NCBI GenBank assembly: GCA_031282625.1
Contig: JAITDI010000028.1
Location: 1 to 36,928 of the forward strand
Reading direction: 5' to 3'
DNA: 36,928 nucleotides
Source of the DNA: Candidatus Endomicrobiellum meruensis
GTDB lineage: Bacteria > Elusimicrobiota > Endomicrobiia > Endomicrobiales > Endomicrobiaceae
The position numbers were made by a program, and so were the translations under genes. The notes beneath the pieces were generated by a model. That model ran no database searches. It was not told the DNA's origin and was given only the letters and a program-made list of their open reading frames with translations. Within the stretch, counting starts at the first letter, position 1. Each line of letters starts with the position of its first letter. Positions 1 to 6,618 of this stretch are shown piece after piece.

Positions 1-66
1 CGTAGTATCTATGAAATTTATCATCACATTTCAACAAAATATATACAAAATTATATAAACAAGTAA
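1..66 (+). pseudogene. Remnant of an IS1595/ISXO2-type transposase C-terminus
   Basis: The first plus-strand frame is open from the window edge to a TAA at 64-66 and reads a peptide containing YEIYHHISTKYIQNYINK. This resembles the conserved tail of IS1595-family (ISXO2-like) transposases, where a YHHVS-x-KHLQRYxxEF segment precedes the C-terminus. The frame then hits four consecutive stop codons (64-75), so the last part of the protein is lost. The rest of the gene, if any, lies left of the window. The call rests on about 20 residues and memory of the family, so it is tentative. Confidence 0.35.
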
Positions 67-132
67 TGATAATAGTTTCAGTGGACTTTAAGACAAAACA
101 TTTTGGTTTAAATATAACAGGGATGTGTATAT

Positions 133-350
133 ATGGCAAACAAAAGAATAACAGAAAATATTGTTAGAAAGCATTTTGAAAAAAGTTCTATGTAGCCGCT
201 TATTTACGCCATATTGAAAATGATATAATAATAAAGAGCAGTAAGCGACAAGTTATCTTAAAAAGAGTATTCAAAAAAAACAAAAGAAATTGAAGACATA
301 ATAAAATTTGTATAGAAAATGCAGAATATCTTTGGTCTGCAAAGGATTGT
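133..350 (+). pseudogene. Decayed N-terminus of an HsdM-like N6-adenine DNA methylase
   Basis: An ATG at 133 opens a 20-codon frame (MANKRITENIVRKHFEKSSM) that stops at 193-195. Such a start is familiar from type I/BcgI-like restriction-modification proteins. Further on, around 290-345, two frames together read KEIEDIIKFV and then ENAEYLWSAKD. These recall the HsdM N-terminal segment, in which a helix ending in WENAExLRGA begins the methylase helical domain. Several stops and at least one frame change separate the pieces, so no protein is made. The intact methyltransferase gene starting at 353 overlaps the last traces of this remnant. Recognition is by motif only. Confidence 0.4.
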
Positions 351-352
351 TT

Positions 353-2800
353 ATGGCAAAAAATGCAAAAGCCTGCAAAAGAGAAGAGTTGAATTATGCA
401 TTAGTGGAAGATGTTAGACCACCGATATATACTGCTATGAAATACTGGGGTAAAAAGCCTCACAATATATGGAGAAAATATATTGAAAATTACACCTCTG
501 GGGATGGGCTTTATTTAGACCCTTTCGCAGGAAGTGCCATAAGTGCGTTTGAAGCAGTTAAAGCAAACAGAAAGGTTATTGCATTTGATTTAAACCCTTT
601 GACTTCTTTTATTGTTGAAGTGTTCTCTTCTAATTTTGACAGAAAATCTTTTATGGCTGCTGTTGATAGCATAATCATAACCATAAAAAATGACCCCATA
701 TATAAAAAGTATTTTATGCCAAAATCTCGTTCCAATAATGATATTGAAGAGGTAGTGTGTTTTAAGTGGGATAGAGGCGAAATGTATGAAATTGGCATAC
801 AAAAAAACAATGATACTAAAAAACGATCTATTCGTTATATTGCAAAACCAACCGACGGAGATATAGATGTAGCAAAATCAATGGGAAGTATCAAAATTCC
901 TTTTTGGTATCCAAATAATTCGTTCCCAAGTTCCCCGTCGTTCCCAGCGAGTTTTATACAGTCAATAGGTGGAAATAATTTTTCTAATTTATGGACGAAG
1001 AGAAATTTGTATATATTGTCAAAGATTTTTAACGAAATTTTAAAATATGACAATAGCGATTTAAAACAACAATTATTATTTGGTTTTATACAGACATTGC
1101 ATTTATGTTCTAAAATGTCAGTCCCAAGACGAGAAGAAGCAAAAAGGGCTTTTTCTACAAGTTGGGGGCGTTCAGCATATCTTTGCTCTGCGAGACAAAT
1201 GGAAATGAACCCTCTTATGGTTTTTCAAAGCAGTTGTTTTGGGAAACAGTCTGTTGAAAGTTCATTGTCGTCAATTATATTGTATCTTGGCAAGAAGCCC
1301 AAAATAACTAATGTTAGTATGAGTAATAAAAACAAAAATAAATTATCTGGTTTTGACATAAAATATGGGATAATAGATATAAATACAATACTTGATTATA
1401 TTCCTGAAAATAGTATTGATTTTATTTTGACTGACCCACCTTATGGCGGATTGGTTCAATACCTTGATTTGTCGTTAATTTGGCTTAATTGGTTAGTTAA
1501 ATATGACATTAAATACCAACCTAACTTAAATGCCGAAATCACTATAAAAAAAGGAATATTTGATATTGATGTTTATAAGAATCGTTTTACATCTGCACTG
1601 AAAAACCTTTATAAATTATTGAAGTCTGATGGTAAAATAGTTTTTACATTCCATAACAAGCAGCTTGAAATTTGGAATGCGTTTTTGAAATCCGTAATGC
1701 TTGCAGGTTTCAAAATTGAAAAGGTTATACATCAGCAAAATAGAAGAACGGGTGAGGCGAATGTTGCTAATCCTTATGGAACATCAGCAACAGATTTTTA
1801 TATCCGTTGCGTTAAAGCAAAGATAACAAACCTTAATACAGACAAAGGGGAATTTGAGCATTTTGTGACAACGAAAGCGATAGAAATTATTGCTTTAAGA
1901 AATGAAGCTACACCATATCAATTTTTATTCAACGGCATATTGGCTGAAATTTCCGCCGGCGGTTTTGATTTGGAGGATTTTGATACTAACGTAGAGACAA
2001 TTCTTAATAAGCAAATAGGGAAAATATTTAAAGTCGGCGGAAATAATGATAATAAGGCTGGCAATTATTGGTGGTTTGTTAATCCAAATGATTATGTAAA
2101 ATACCCTGATAGATTATTAACAGACAGGGTTGAAGACAGTATTATTGCACTGCTTCGCAGGAAAACGGCTGTAAGTTTTGACGATGTGTTGGGCGACATA
2201 TTTCAACGTTATCCAAACGGCTTGACGCCTGATATTAAATCAATAGATAAAATTTTAAAAAAGTATGCCGTTCAATCCGGCGGTAAATGGCTTTATAATT
2301 ATGTTGAGATGGAAAATAATTTTACGAAACATACAGAAATATTATCTTTGCTTACAGATGTAGGTCATAAGTTAGGCTTTAAAGTTTTTATAGGGAAACG
2401 AGAACAATCTGAAAAATATGGTAATAAATTTTTATCAGAATTACAAGACTTTGCCGATATAGATTTTCTAAAACTTGATAAGGATAAATCAGATAGAATT
2501 TCTATGATAGATATGTTATGGCTAAATAACAACGAAATCAAATATATTATTGAGGTTGAAAACACTACAAAATTTACATCTGGTATTCAAAGAGCCTCTA
2601 ATGCCAACATTAAAATACCAAAACTGATGATACTACCAGACAACAGAAAAGACGAATTTACGAACATAAATGACCCTTTGTTTATTGATAATTTCAAGCA
2701 TTATAATTGGAAATATATTTTTTACAGCGATATAGAGAAAATGAAGTCTCTTCGTAAAATAGACTTAAAAACAATTTCTATGCTTTTAAAAGAACTTTAA
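353..2800 (+). CDS. DNA methyltransferase with C-terminal PD-(D/E)XK-like nuclease domain
   Basis: Probable S-adenosylmethionine-dependent DNA amino-methyltransferase, 815 residues from ATG 353. That start has AAAGG seven bases upstream; the frame is open from 308 but has no better start. Residues 29-40 (MKYWGKKPHNIW) and motif I DPFAGSA (56-62), followed by FDLNP, form the cofactor fold. Motif IV DPPYGG is at 361-366, so the order is I then IV with a long insert between them. The last 160 residues look like a separate domain: an IDMLWL strand (D720), then IIEVENTT (E734, E736), the layout of a PD-(D/E)XK nuclease active site with no clear lysine. The gene may therefore encode both modification and cleavage. 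It lies 5 bases before a second methyltransferase. Methylation target (m6A or m4C) cannot be told from sequence. Confidence 0.8.
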   Translation: MAKNAKACKREELNYALVEDVRPPIYTAMKYWGKKPHNIWRKYIENYTSGDGLYLDPFAGSAISAFEAVKANRKVIAFDLNPLTSFIVEVFSSNFDRKSFMAAVDSIIITIKNDPIYKKYFMPKSRSNNDIEEVVCFKWDRGEMYEIGIQKNNDTKKRSIRYIAKPTDGDIDVAKSMGSIKIPFWYPNNSFPSSPSFPASFIQSIGGNNFSNLWTKRNLYILSKIFNEILKYDNSDLKQQLLFGFIQTLHLCSKMSVPRREEAKRAFSTSWGRSAYLCSARQMEMNPLMVFQSSCFGKQSVESSLSSIILYLGKKPKITNVSMSNKNKNKLSGFDIKYGIIDINTILDYIPENSIDFILTDPPYGGLVQYLDLSLIWLNWLVKYDIKYQPNLNAEITIKKGIFDIDVYKNRFTSALKNLYKLLKSDGKIVFTFHNKQLEIWNAFLKSVMLAGFKIEKVIHQQNRRTGEANVANPYGTSATDFYIRCVKAKITNLNTDKGEFEHFVTTKAIEIIALRNEATPYQFLFNGILAEISAGGFDLEDFDTNVETILNKQIGKIFKVGGNNDNKAGNYWWFVNPNDYVKYPDRLLTDRVEDSIIALLRRKTAVSFDDVLGDIFQRYPNGLTPDIKSIDKILKKYAVQSGGKWLYNYVEMENNFTKHTEILSLLTDVGHKLGFKVFIGKREQSEKYGNKFLSELQDFADIDFLKLDKDKSDRISMIDMLWLNNNEIKYIIEVENTTKFTSGIQRASNANIKIPKLMILPDNRKDEFTNINDPLFIDNFKHYNWKYIFYSDIEKMKSLRKIDLKTISMLLKEL

Positions 2801-2805
2801 TAAAA

Positions 2806-3639
2806 ATGGATGGAAAGATGATAGACGGAAGGAATAAACTAAATGATTTAACAGGTAAGGAATGGCTTAAATTAACTAAAAGTTTTTGGCTTTCCGAGAA
2901 ATGTGTTGACGACAAAGACGCATTTAAACACCCCGCTCCTTTTTTAATAAAAGATATTATGAAATTAATAAGTTTTTTTACTAAAAAAGGTATGACTGTT
3001 TTAGACCCATTTTGTGGTAGCGGGACTACACTGATAGCCGCAAATAATTTGAATAGGATAGGAATAGGAATAGACTTGAATTCAAAATATAAGCAATTAG
3101 CCAGAAGCCGATTAAATAAAGAACATTTTATTGAAAATAAAAATTATTATTACAAAGTCGGAGACGCCAACAAGGTAATAGGAACATTGAATAATGTTGA
3201 TTATGTTATAACATCTCCGCCATACCATAATATACTTAAAAATAAGGGTGGTGGTTTAAGAAGCGAAAGCAAAAAAGGTTTTAGAACGGGTAGCAGAATA
3301 GGTGTTGAATATTATTCTGATAGCAGCAATGATTTAGGAAATAAAAAGTCGTATTCGGACTTTTTGTATTCGTTTCAAGAGATAATGAGTAAGTGTTTCA
3401 ATATTTTAAAACAAGGGAAATACGCAAGTATTATCATAAGCGATTTCACGGTTAATAAAAAAGAAGTTTGCGTTCAAAAAGATGTTGTTGAATGTATGCT
3501 TGTTTGCGGGTTCTCTTTCGTCGGAACGACGGTTTTACTGCAAGACAATAAGCCGTTGTATCCATTTGGTTATCCATATGCTTATAAAATAAATCATATG
3601 CACCAAAATATAATAAATTTTAGAAAGCCGAATAAATGA
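2806..3639 (+). CDS. DNA methyltransferase, TSPPY type
   Basis: Second DNA amino-methyltransferase of the pair, 277 residues. HPAPF (42-46, motif X-like) precedes motif I DPFCGSGTT (67-75) and then GIGIDLN; the catalytic motif IV is TSPPY (136-140). TSPPY is frequent in cytosine-N4 and some adenine-N6 enzymes. Motif order X-I-IV differs from the common beta-class order, in which IV comes first. The gene begins 5 bases after the preceding methyltransferase stop, so the two are almost certainly co-transcribed. ATG 2806 is used; an ATG at 2818 is an alternative start. No separate restriction gene follows intact, so cleavage, if any, would have to come from the C-terminal domain of the upstream protein. 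Confidence 0.82.
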   Translation: MDGKMIDGRNKLNDLTGKEWLKLTKSFWLSEKCVDDKDAFKHPAPFLIKDIMKLISFFTKKGMTVLDPFCGSGTTLIAANNLNRIGIGIDLNSKYKQLARSRLNKEHFIENKNYYYKVGDANKVIGTLNNVDYVITSPPYHNILKNKGGGLRSESKKGFRTGSRIGVEYYSDSSNDLGNKKSYSDFLYSFQEIMSKCFNILKQGKYASIIISDFTVNKKEVCVQKDVVECMLVCGFSFVGTTVLLQDNKPLYPFGYPYAYKINHMHQNIINFRKPNK

Positions 3640-3720
3640 ATGCGAGAACTAACATAATTCTCAAAACAAGCCGCCTCTTTAAAATTGTCGTATCAGCGGT
3701 TTTGCGAGAATAAAAATCTT

Positions 3721-3931
3721 CGCAGAACGGATAACGGATTTGTTGTTTTTACAGAAAACATATTTGCAACTAAAAGAAACGAATAAATTTGAACCGATTT
3801 TTAAAAATCAATTATTAAGTGTAAATGAATATTTGGAAGTTTTATTAAATTTAGAAAAAGACAAATATTCATATGGTAGAGGTATTATAGAAGATAGATA
3901 CAGAGAAACAATAATAAAACTTCCTGTTTAG
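3721..3931 (+). pseudogene. Decayed C-terminus of a BcgI/type I-like restriction specificity protein
   Basis: From 3740 one frame reads about 60 codons ending in LEKDKYSYGRGI and RYRETIIKLPV before a TAG at 3929-3931. The KYSYGR-x(7-10)-RxxTIIKLP pattern is characteristic of the end of target-recognition repeats in BcgI-like and similar restriction proteins. A neighbouring frame (3721-3785) reads FVVFTENIFATKRNE, which fits just upstream in such proteins, implying a frameshift. No start codon with a ribosome site was found, and the typical remaining 30-40 residues are missing. It appears to be a relic. The whole 405-base stretch 3640-4044 holds no other convincing gene. Confidence 0.4.
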
Positions 3932-4044
3932 TTTATAGATTCTTATCCAAAGAAAATAATCTAACGTTTGCAAACTGCTAACAATAATGCATAACTTAGG
4001 AATGGACTTTAGGTTAGGCATAACGTCAAGATAAGAAGAGTATA

Positions 4045-5157
4045 ATGGCATACCTAGCAAAGAAAGGCAATAGATATTATATATGCGAAAGCTATCAAGT
4101 CGCTGAACTTGACGGTAAAGGGCTGCCAATTAAAGATGACAATAACAAACCAGTCTATAAAAACAAAATCAGATGGACGCCGTCTTCTAAAATAAAAAAA
4201 CTTGCCGAGATAGAACTGGGAAAATATGAAGAAAACAAAGACAGAGACAGGATAGGACTTGATAAAAAGGATTATTCTTGGAAGCAGGTACAAGATAATT
4301 ATATGGCTTATTCGCGGTCAACAAAAGCAAGAACAAGTATAGCGCTTGACGAACAGTTATTTAACAATATTTTAGAATTCTACCCGCAGATAAACTCTGT
4401 AAGCGATTTAAATTTGTCATTCTGCGATAAATTCTTTGCTTGGCTCAAAGATGTTAAGCATAATGCGCCAGCTACAGTAAAACGCAAAGGAACGACATTA
4501 AAGAATATCGGGGTAAAACTTGTTGAGTGGAATGTTTTGCAAGTTAATCCTTTACAAAGACTGAAAATTCCAAAAGTTACGCATGAGAGAGAAATTTTAT
4601 ATTGGCGTACGCCGCAGGAAGCACAAATCGTAGTTAATAAATCAACTGGTATTTGGAAAGACATAAATATGATAGGGTTGTGTCTGGGAACAAGAATATC
4701 TGAAACGTTAAATATGGTTTGGGATTTTATAGATTTTAAAGAGGGGAAATATAAAGTCCAGTCAGTTGGAAGTTTTCGGACAAAAAGTAGAAAATTCAGA
4801 ACAGGAATAATGCCACCAGAATTAAAAGAATATCTTTTTAAACTAAAAATTGAACAATCAAAGAACAAAGAAATAAGAACAAATAGAATTATAGCGTATC
4901 CTGACGGAACGTTGCCAACAATGGGCAGTGCGTCAAATTATTTGATAAAATTCTATAAACGGATAGGATATAACGGTTATCATTCGCACTGTTTAAGACA
5001 CACGTTTGCTGCGTTTTATTTGGCAAGATATAAAGATATATATGGTCTTTCAAAACTTTTAGGGCATAGTTCTGTTACTATTACAGAAAGATATTACGGA
5101 CATTTGCTGGGACATTATTACGATGATTCTATGGCAAAATTTAGTCCGTTTAGATGA
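4045..5157 (+). CDS. Tyrosine recombinase / phage-type integrase
   Basis: Site-specific DNA recombinase of the phage integrase family, 370 residues. The N-terminal half (about 75-170) is the SAM-like core-binding domain (SWKQVQDNYMAYS and following). The catalytic domain carries the expected residues: R217 in LGTRISE, H315 and R318 in HSHCLRH, H341 in LLGHSSV and the nucleophile Y350 (or Y351) in TERYYGH. All are intact, so the enzyme may be active. The start ATG 4045 has an AAGAAGAG ribosome site. It lies at the right end of the defence genes, about 140 bases before a tRNA-like 3' end (5299-5315). This is the arrangement expected for an integrated island whose integrase targets a tRNA gene. 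Confidence 0.9.
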   Translation: MAYLAKKGNRYYICESYQVAELDGKGLPIKDDNNKPVYKNKIRWTPSSKIKKLAEIELGKYEENKDRDRIGLDKKDYSWKQVQDNYMAYSRSTKARTSIALDEQLFNNILEFYPQINSVSDLNLSFCDKFFAWLKDVKHNAPATVKRKGTTLKNIGVKLVEWNVLQVNPLQRLKIPKVTHEREILYWRTPQEAQIVVNKSTGIWKDINMIGLCLGTRISETLNMVWDFIDFKEGKYKVQSVGSFRTKSRKFRTGIMPPELKEYLFKLKIEQSKNKEIRTNRIIAYPDGTLPTMGSASNYLIKFYKRIGYNGYHSHCLRHTFAAFYLARYKDIYGLSKLLGHSSVTITERYYGHLLGHYYDDSMAKFSPFR

Positions 5158-5298
5158 AGGACTTTCTATAAAATTTCTATAAAAAAAGTTTATTTGGTTG
5201 ATAAGGTTGATGTAGTTGATAAGAAAGATAGAGATATTTTGAAGACGGTAAAACGATAATTTATTGAAAAATGATGTGAAAAGTAATTTATGTATATT

Positions 5299-5315
5299 AA
5301 ATCCCTCCCCCTCCG
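5299..5315. other. Candidate attachment-site core resembling a tRNA-Ser 3' end
   Basis: The 17 bases AAATCCCTCCCCCTCCG look like the last part of a tRNA gene: T-loop end, T-stem and 3' acceptor strand plus discriminator G, as in tRNA-Ser 3' ends. No 5' half of a tRNA lies upstream. It follows the integrase by about 140 bases, as an attR scar would. A terminator-like hairpin follows at 5372-5402, as after a tRNA gene. The partner att site and intact tRNA would lie left of this window. Inference only. Confidence 0.4.
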
Positions 5316-5332
5316 TTCTATAACAAACAGTC

Positions 5333-5402
5333 CTGTCTTATCTTCTTTTTGAAATATTGAGAAAGTTTAGTCTGTCTTGTGTATAGATAAGACAGTTTTT
5401 TT
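5333..5402 (+). terminator. Intrinsic terminator with two alternative 5' arms
   Basis: CTGTCTT (5372-5378) pairs with AAGACAG (5389-5395) across a 10-base loop and is followed by seven T (5396-5402), a rho-independent terminator. A second, longer 5' arm CTGTCTTATC (5333-5342) pairs perfectly over 10 bp with GATAAGACAG (5386-5395), giving a mutually exclusive stem using the same 3' arm. It may be the terminator of the tRNA whose 3' end is at 5299-5315, or a leader attenuator for the gene at 5435, which starts only 32 bases after the T run. Confidence 0.65.
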
Positions 5403-5434
5403 GTTTGTATGTAAAAAACTTAAGGAGATAAAAA

Positions 5435-5677
5435 ATGAGTTGCAACAAAGAAAAATGTACTTACGAATGTTCTCATGAAGTAGACAATATGGCTGCAGGT
5501 CCTGCTTCTTACGGTATGACAGACACCATGGGGCGTATGCACGGCGATGCTCAGTTTGCTGGATCTTCTTCAGTTCCTGCCCACGTTGAGATGATGGGTC
5601 TTATAGGGATGGGCAACAATCCTATGGTAGGAGCTTCTGTTGCCGTAGCTGTTGCCATAGAAGAGTCCTATAAGTAA
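5435..5677 (+). CDS. Small orphan protein, Cys-rich N-terminus, Gly/Met-rich body
   Basis: I do not recognise this 80-residue protein. It has a strong ribosome site (AAGGAG, spacing about 8) and ends just before the rpsP promoter. The first 15 residues hold three cysteines (C3, C8, C12; MSCNKEKCTYECSHE) with acidic and lysine residues, which could bind metal. The rest is rich in Gly, Ala, Met and Ser, with a GLIGMGNNPMVGASVAVAVA stretch near the C-terminus. There is no signal peptide. Codon use resembles the neighbouring housekeeping genes more than the island. Transcription probably has to pass the terminator hairpin upstream, so expression may be attenuated. Confidence 0.65.
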   Translation: MSCNKEKCTYECSHEVDNMAAGPASYGMTDTMGRMHGDAQFAGSSSVPAHVEMMGLIGMGNNPMVGASVAVAVAIEESYK

Positions 5678-5687
5678 AGATTTTAGG

Positions 5688-5717
5688 TTGACAATTATTA
5701 ACTGATTCATATATAAT
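5688..5717 (+). promoter_or_regulatory. Sigma70-type promoter of the rpsP operon
   Basis: TTGACA (5688-5693) and TATAAT (5712-5717) are both perfect consensus hexamers, separated by 18 bases. Transcription would start near 5724, at the very base of the leader hairpin at 5722-5750. Confidence 0.85.
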
Positions 5718-5721
5718 CTAT

Positions 5722-5750
5722 ACTCCAGGGCTGTACCTCAGCTTTGGAGT
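5722..5750 (+). promoter_or_regulatory. rpsP leader hairpin with anti-Shine-Dalgarno loop
   Basis: ACTCCA (5722-5727) pairs with TGGAGT (5745-5750) and GCTG (5730-5733) with CAGC (5739-5742), separated by a two-by-two internal loop and closed by the loop TACCT. The eight bases TGTACCTC (5732-5739) are the exact reverse complement of GAGGTACA (5774-5781), which contains the rpsP Shine-Dalgarno. CTCCA (5723-5727) can also pair with a second TGGAG at 5772-5776. The leader could therefore form a pseudoknot or switch that blocks translation initiation. This is a prediction from base pairing. Confidence 0.6.
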
Positions 5751-5784
5751 TAGTTGTTGCGTTAAGTACTATGGAGGTACAAAG

Positions 5785-6036
5785 ATGGCAGTTCGACTAC
5801 GTTTGCAAAGAACAGGTAAACCAAAAAGACCTTATTATAGAGTTGTTGCAGTTGAGCAGAAATCAAAAAGAGATGGGCAACCTATCGAAATTTTAGGGCA
5901 GTATGATCCTATAGCCTTAGACAATAAGCTCAATATCAATATGGACAGAGTTAACTATTGGTTAAGCGCAGGTGCAAAAGCTTCCGAAACTGTGGCGGTA
6001 TTGATAAAAAAGAGCCAGACGTCTGAAAATAAATAA
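5785..6036 (+). CDS. rpsP: 30S ribosomal protein S16
   Basis: Ribosomal protein bS16, a 16S rRNA-binding assembly protein of the small subunit body, 83 residues (normal length 80-90). The start MAVRLRLQRTGKPKRPYYRVVAVEQ is written here only in part: VRLRLQRTGKPKRPYYRVV is the family signature, followed by IEILGQYDP and the VNYWLSAGAKASETV helix. The ribosome site is GGAGG (5773-5777), eight bases from ATG 5785. It is first gene of the translation operon and sits behind a near-perfect promoter and a leader that could mask its own ribosome site, so translational autoregulation is possible. Confidence 0.97.
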   Translation: MAVRLRLQRTGKPKRPYYRVVAVEQKSKRDGQPIEILGQYDPIALDNKLNINMDRVNYWLSAGAKASETVAVLIKKSQTSENK

Positions 6037-6072
6037 CGTTTGCCTCTTAATCAAATAACGGAGGGACGACTC

Positions 6073-6303
6073 ATGAAAGAGCTAGTGCTTTTGATTGCGA
6101 AAGCTTTGGTTGACAACCCGGATCAGGTGGAAGTCAAAGAAATTGCAGGTGAAAAAGCAACAGTTTTAGAGTTGAAAGTCGCCGATGGAGACAGGGGGAA
6201 GATTATTGGCAAGGAAGGAAGAATAATTAAGGCAATAAGAATTATTGTGAATTCTGCCTCCGCAAAACTTGATAAGAGAGCAACGGTAGAAGTAGTAGAG
6301 TGA
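6073..6303 (+). CDS. khpA: KH-domain RNA-binding protein KhpA
   Basis: Small single-KH-domain RNA-binding protein (KhpA/YlqC family), 76 residues from ATG 6073. That start has GGAGGG seven bases upstream; the frame extends back to a TTG at 6040 that lacks a ribosome site. The GxxG loop is GKEG within GDRGKIIGKEGRIIKAIR, which contacts RNA. The family acts with KhpB in RNA binding and cell-envelope control in Gram-positive bacteria; its role in other phyla is less clear. The position between rpsP and rimM is the classic one across bacteria. Confidence 0.93.
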   Translation: MKELVLLIAKALVDNPDQVEVKEIAGEKATVLELKVADGDRGKIIGKEGRIIKAIRIIVNSASAKLDKRATVEVVE

Positions 6304-6306
6304 GCA

Positions 6307-6618
6307 ATGGATCATAAAAACAACGATTTAAGATGGAAGATCTCCGACATATTGGGTTTTGAAGTGTTTGATCAACGCGGAAACCTTATGGGAGTGCTTT
6401 CAGATGTTATATTGACAGGCAGCAACGACGTTTGGGTTGTAAAGTATTACAACGAAGAAGTTTTGATACCCGCGTTAAAGAATGTGGTAAAAGAAGTCAA
6501 TTCCGCAAGGAAAAAGATTTTTGTCGTTTTGCCTAAAGAGTACGATAAGATTTATGGTCAAGTGAAATCGGCTGACGACGTTCTTGAGTACAATGGTTAT
6601 TACGTGTATGAAGATTGA
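6307..6618 (+). CDS. rimM: Ribosome maturation factor RimM, PRC-barrel domain only
   Basis: RimM-like 16S processing factor, 103 residues against about 165-175 for the family. The preserved part is the C-terminal PRC-barrel: LGFEVFDQRGNLMGVLSDV, then TGSNDVWVV, EVLIPAL and VNSARKKIFVVLPKE. The N-terminal RimM domain (VGRIxxPHGLKGEV) is absent: the gene starts 3 bases after khpA stops, leaving no room for it. No ribosome site stands out, so translation is probably coupled to khpA. Its end overlaps trmD by 11 bases. Because the surrounding operon is intact, this looks like real domain loss rather than decay, though function is unproven. Confidence 0.8.
   Translation: MDHKNNDLRWKISDILGFEVFDQRGNLMGVLSDVILTGSNDVWVVKYYNEEVLIPALKNVVKEVNSARKKIFVVLPKEYDKIYGQVKSADDVLEYNGYYVYED

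Noticed and set aside
4380..4868. Antisense open frame of 162 codons inside the integrase
   Set aside because: Shadow of a strongly supported gene; no family features.
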